64,000 bases of DNA from Panulirus ornatus (lineage: Eukaryota > Arthropoda > Malacostraca > Decapoda > Palinuridae): contig NC_092265.1 of the NCBI RefSeq assembly GCF_036320965.1, positions 7,562,501 through 7,626,500 of the forward strand, given 5' to 3'. Position 1 is the stretch's first letter; each line of letters starts with the position of its first letter. Shown here piece after piece: positions 63,648 through 64,000 of this stretch. The translations under genes were made by a program, and so were the position numbers. Under the pieces are notes generated by a model that was given only the letters and a program-made list of their open reading frames with translations, had not been told where the DNA came from and ran no database searches.

Positions 63648-64000
63648 CTTCCGTAGGGGGTCCTAAATTGGCACGTATATCTGCATCTTAATTTCTCGCT
63701 TAAAACGAGATGGACGGGAGGGTCAGATTACCTCTCCATATACGGAGGGATGTAGATCTACTGTGTGTCGAGGGGGGAAAGGAAGGAGGGAGGGAGGCTG
63801 GCTGGCTGGTCCCTTTTCCTTTTTTATACCTTTTCTATCTTTTTTTTTGCGACGGTATAGCACTGGAGGGGTCAATATAGAGCGATCACGCAAGGTAAAG
63901 CGTGGTGAAAGGATGACCAGCGGGTGATTGACTTGCGATGGCCTTAAATGTGTCGATTTATTCGCCACACCCCATCATGTATAGCGATGGCTTCATCGTG
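63646..64000. other. Unique sequence to window end
   Basis: Holds a GGAGGGAGGGAGG purine run and GGCTGGCTGGCTGG near 63785-63808. No gene recognised. Confidence 0.5.

Overview
The window is eukaryotic, non-coding-rich nuclear DNA, most likely from a decapod crustacean (shrimp, crab or lobster lineage). This is inferred from three things: an extreme density of dinucleotide arrays of all three types (TA, CA/GT, CT/GA), interspersed repeats that I recall as typical of decapod genomes, and chemoreceptor-like fragments of the arthropod ionotropic receptor type. No bacterial-style gene layout, rRNA, CRISPR array or intact multi-domain protein gene is visible. Most long open frames are translations of microsatellites (Tyr-Ile, Cys-Val, His-Thr, Ser-Leu repeats) and are not genes.

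Layout. 0-4 kb: CA/GT and CT arrays, a minus-strand SINE (300-598), a candidate exon (1843-1949) and a 26-bp minisatellite. 4-11 kb: a GC-richer stretch, a possible secreted-protein ORF, then three minisatellites (64 bp, 66 bp and a 1.17-kb 21-bp array). 11-20 kb: a second SINE, a 330-bp palindrome between two long TA arrays, a CGACGGTACGAC repeat element, and the endonuclease-end fragment of a LINE at 17.5 kb. 20-30 kb: a decayed LINE reverse transcriptase at 21 kb, a second CGACGGTACGAC element, a related 21-bp tandem array and several short minisatellites. 30-40 kb: mostly unique sequence with degenerate repeats. 40-42 kb: two minus-strand ionotropic-receptor-like coding fragments. 42-48 kb: GGT-rich minisatellites and a SINE-like poly(A) retroposon at 44.3 kb. 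48.6-52.5 kb: an AT-rich stretch with no arrays. 53-57 kb: a purine/G-rich block, mixed microsatellites and a third receptor-like fragment. 57-64 kb: the 3' end of an RTE-like LINE at 60.6-61.3 kb and a full SINE at 63.3 kb.

The parts relate mainly through retrotransposition. Almost every recognisable retroelement abuts or contains a long microsatellite. The three SINE copies carry their TG or TA run at the same internal place, and the SINE-like element at 44.3 kb appears to share its 3' tail with the LINE at 60.6-61.3 kb. The receptor-like fragments are the only stretches where I see credible host protein family signal, and they look partial or decayed. All family assignments are by eye from motifs, without any search.
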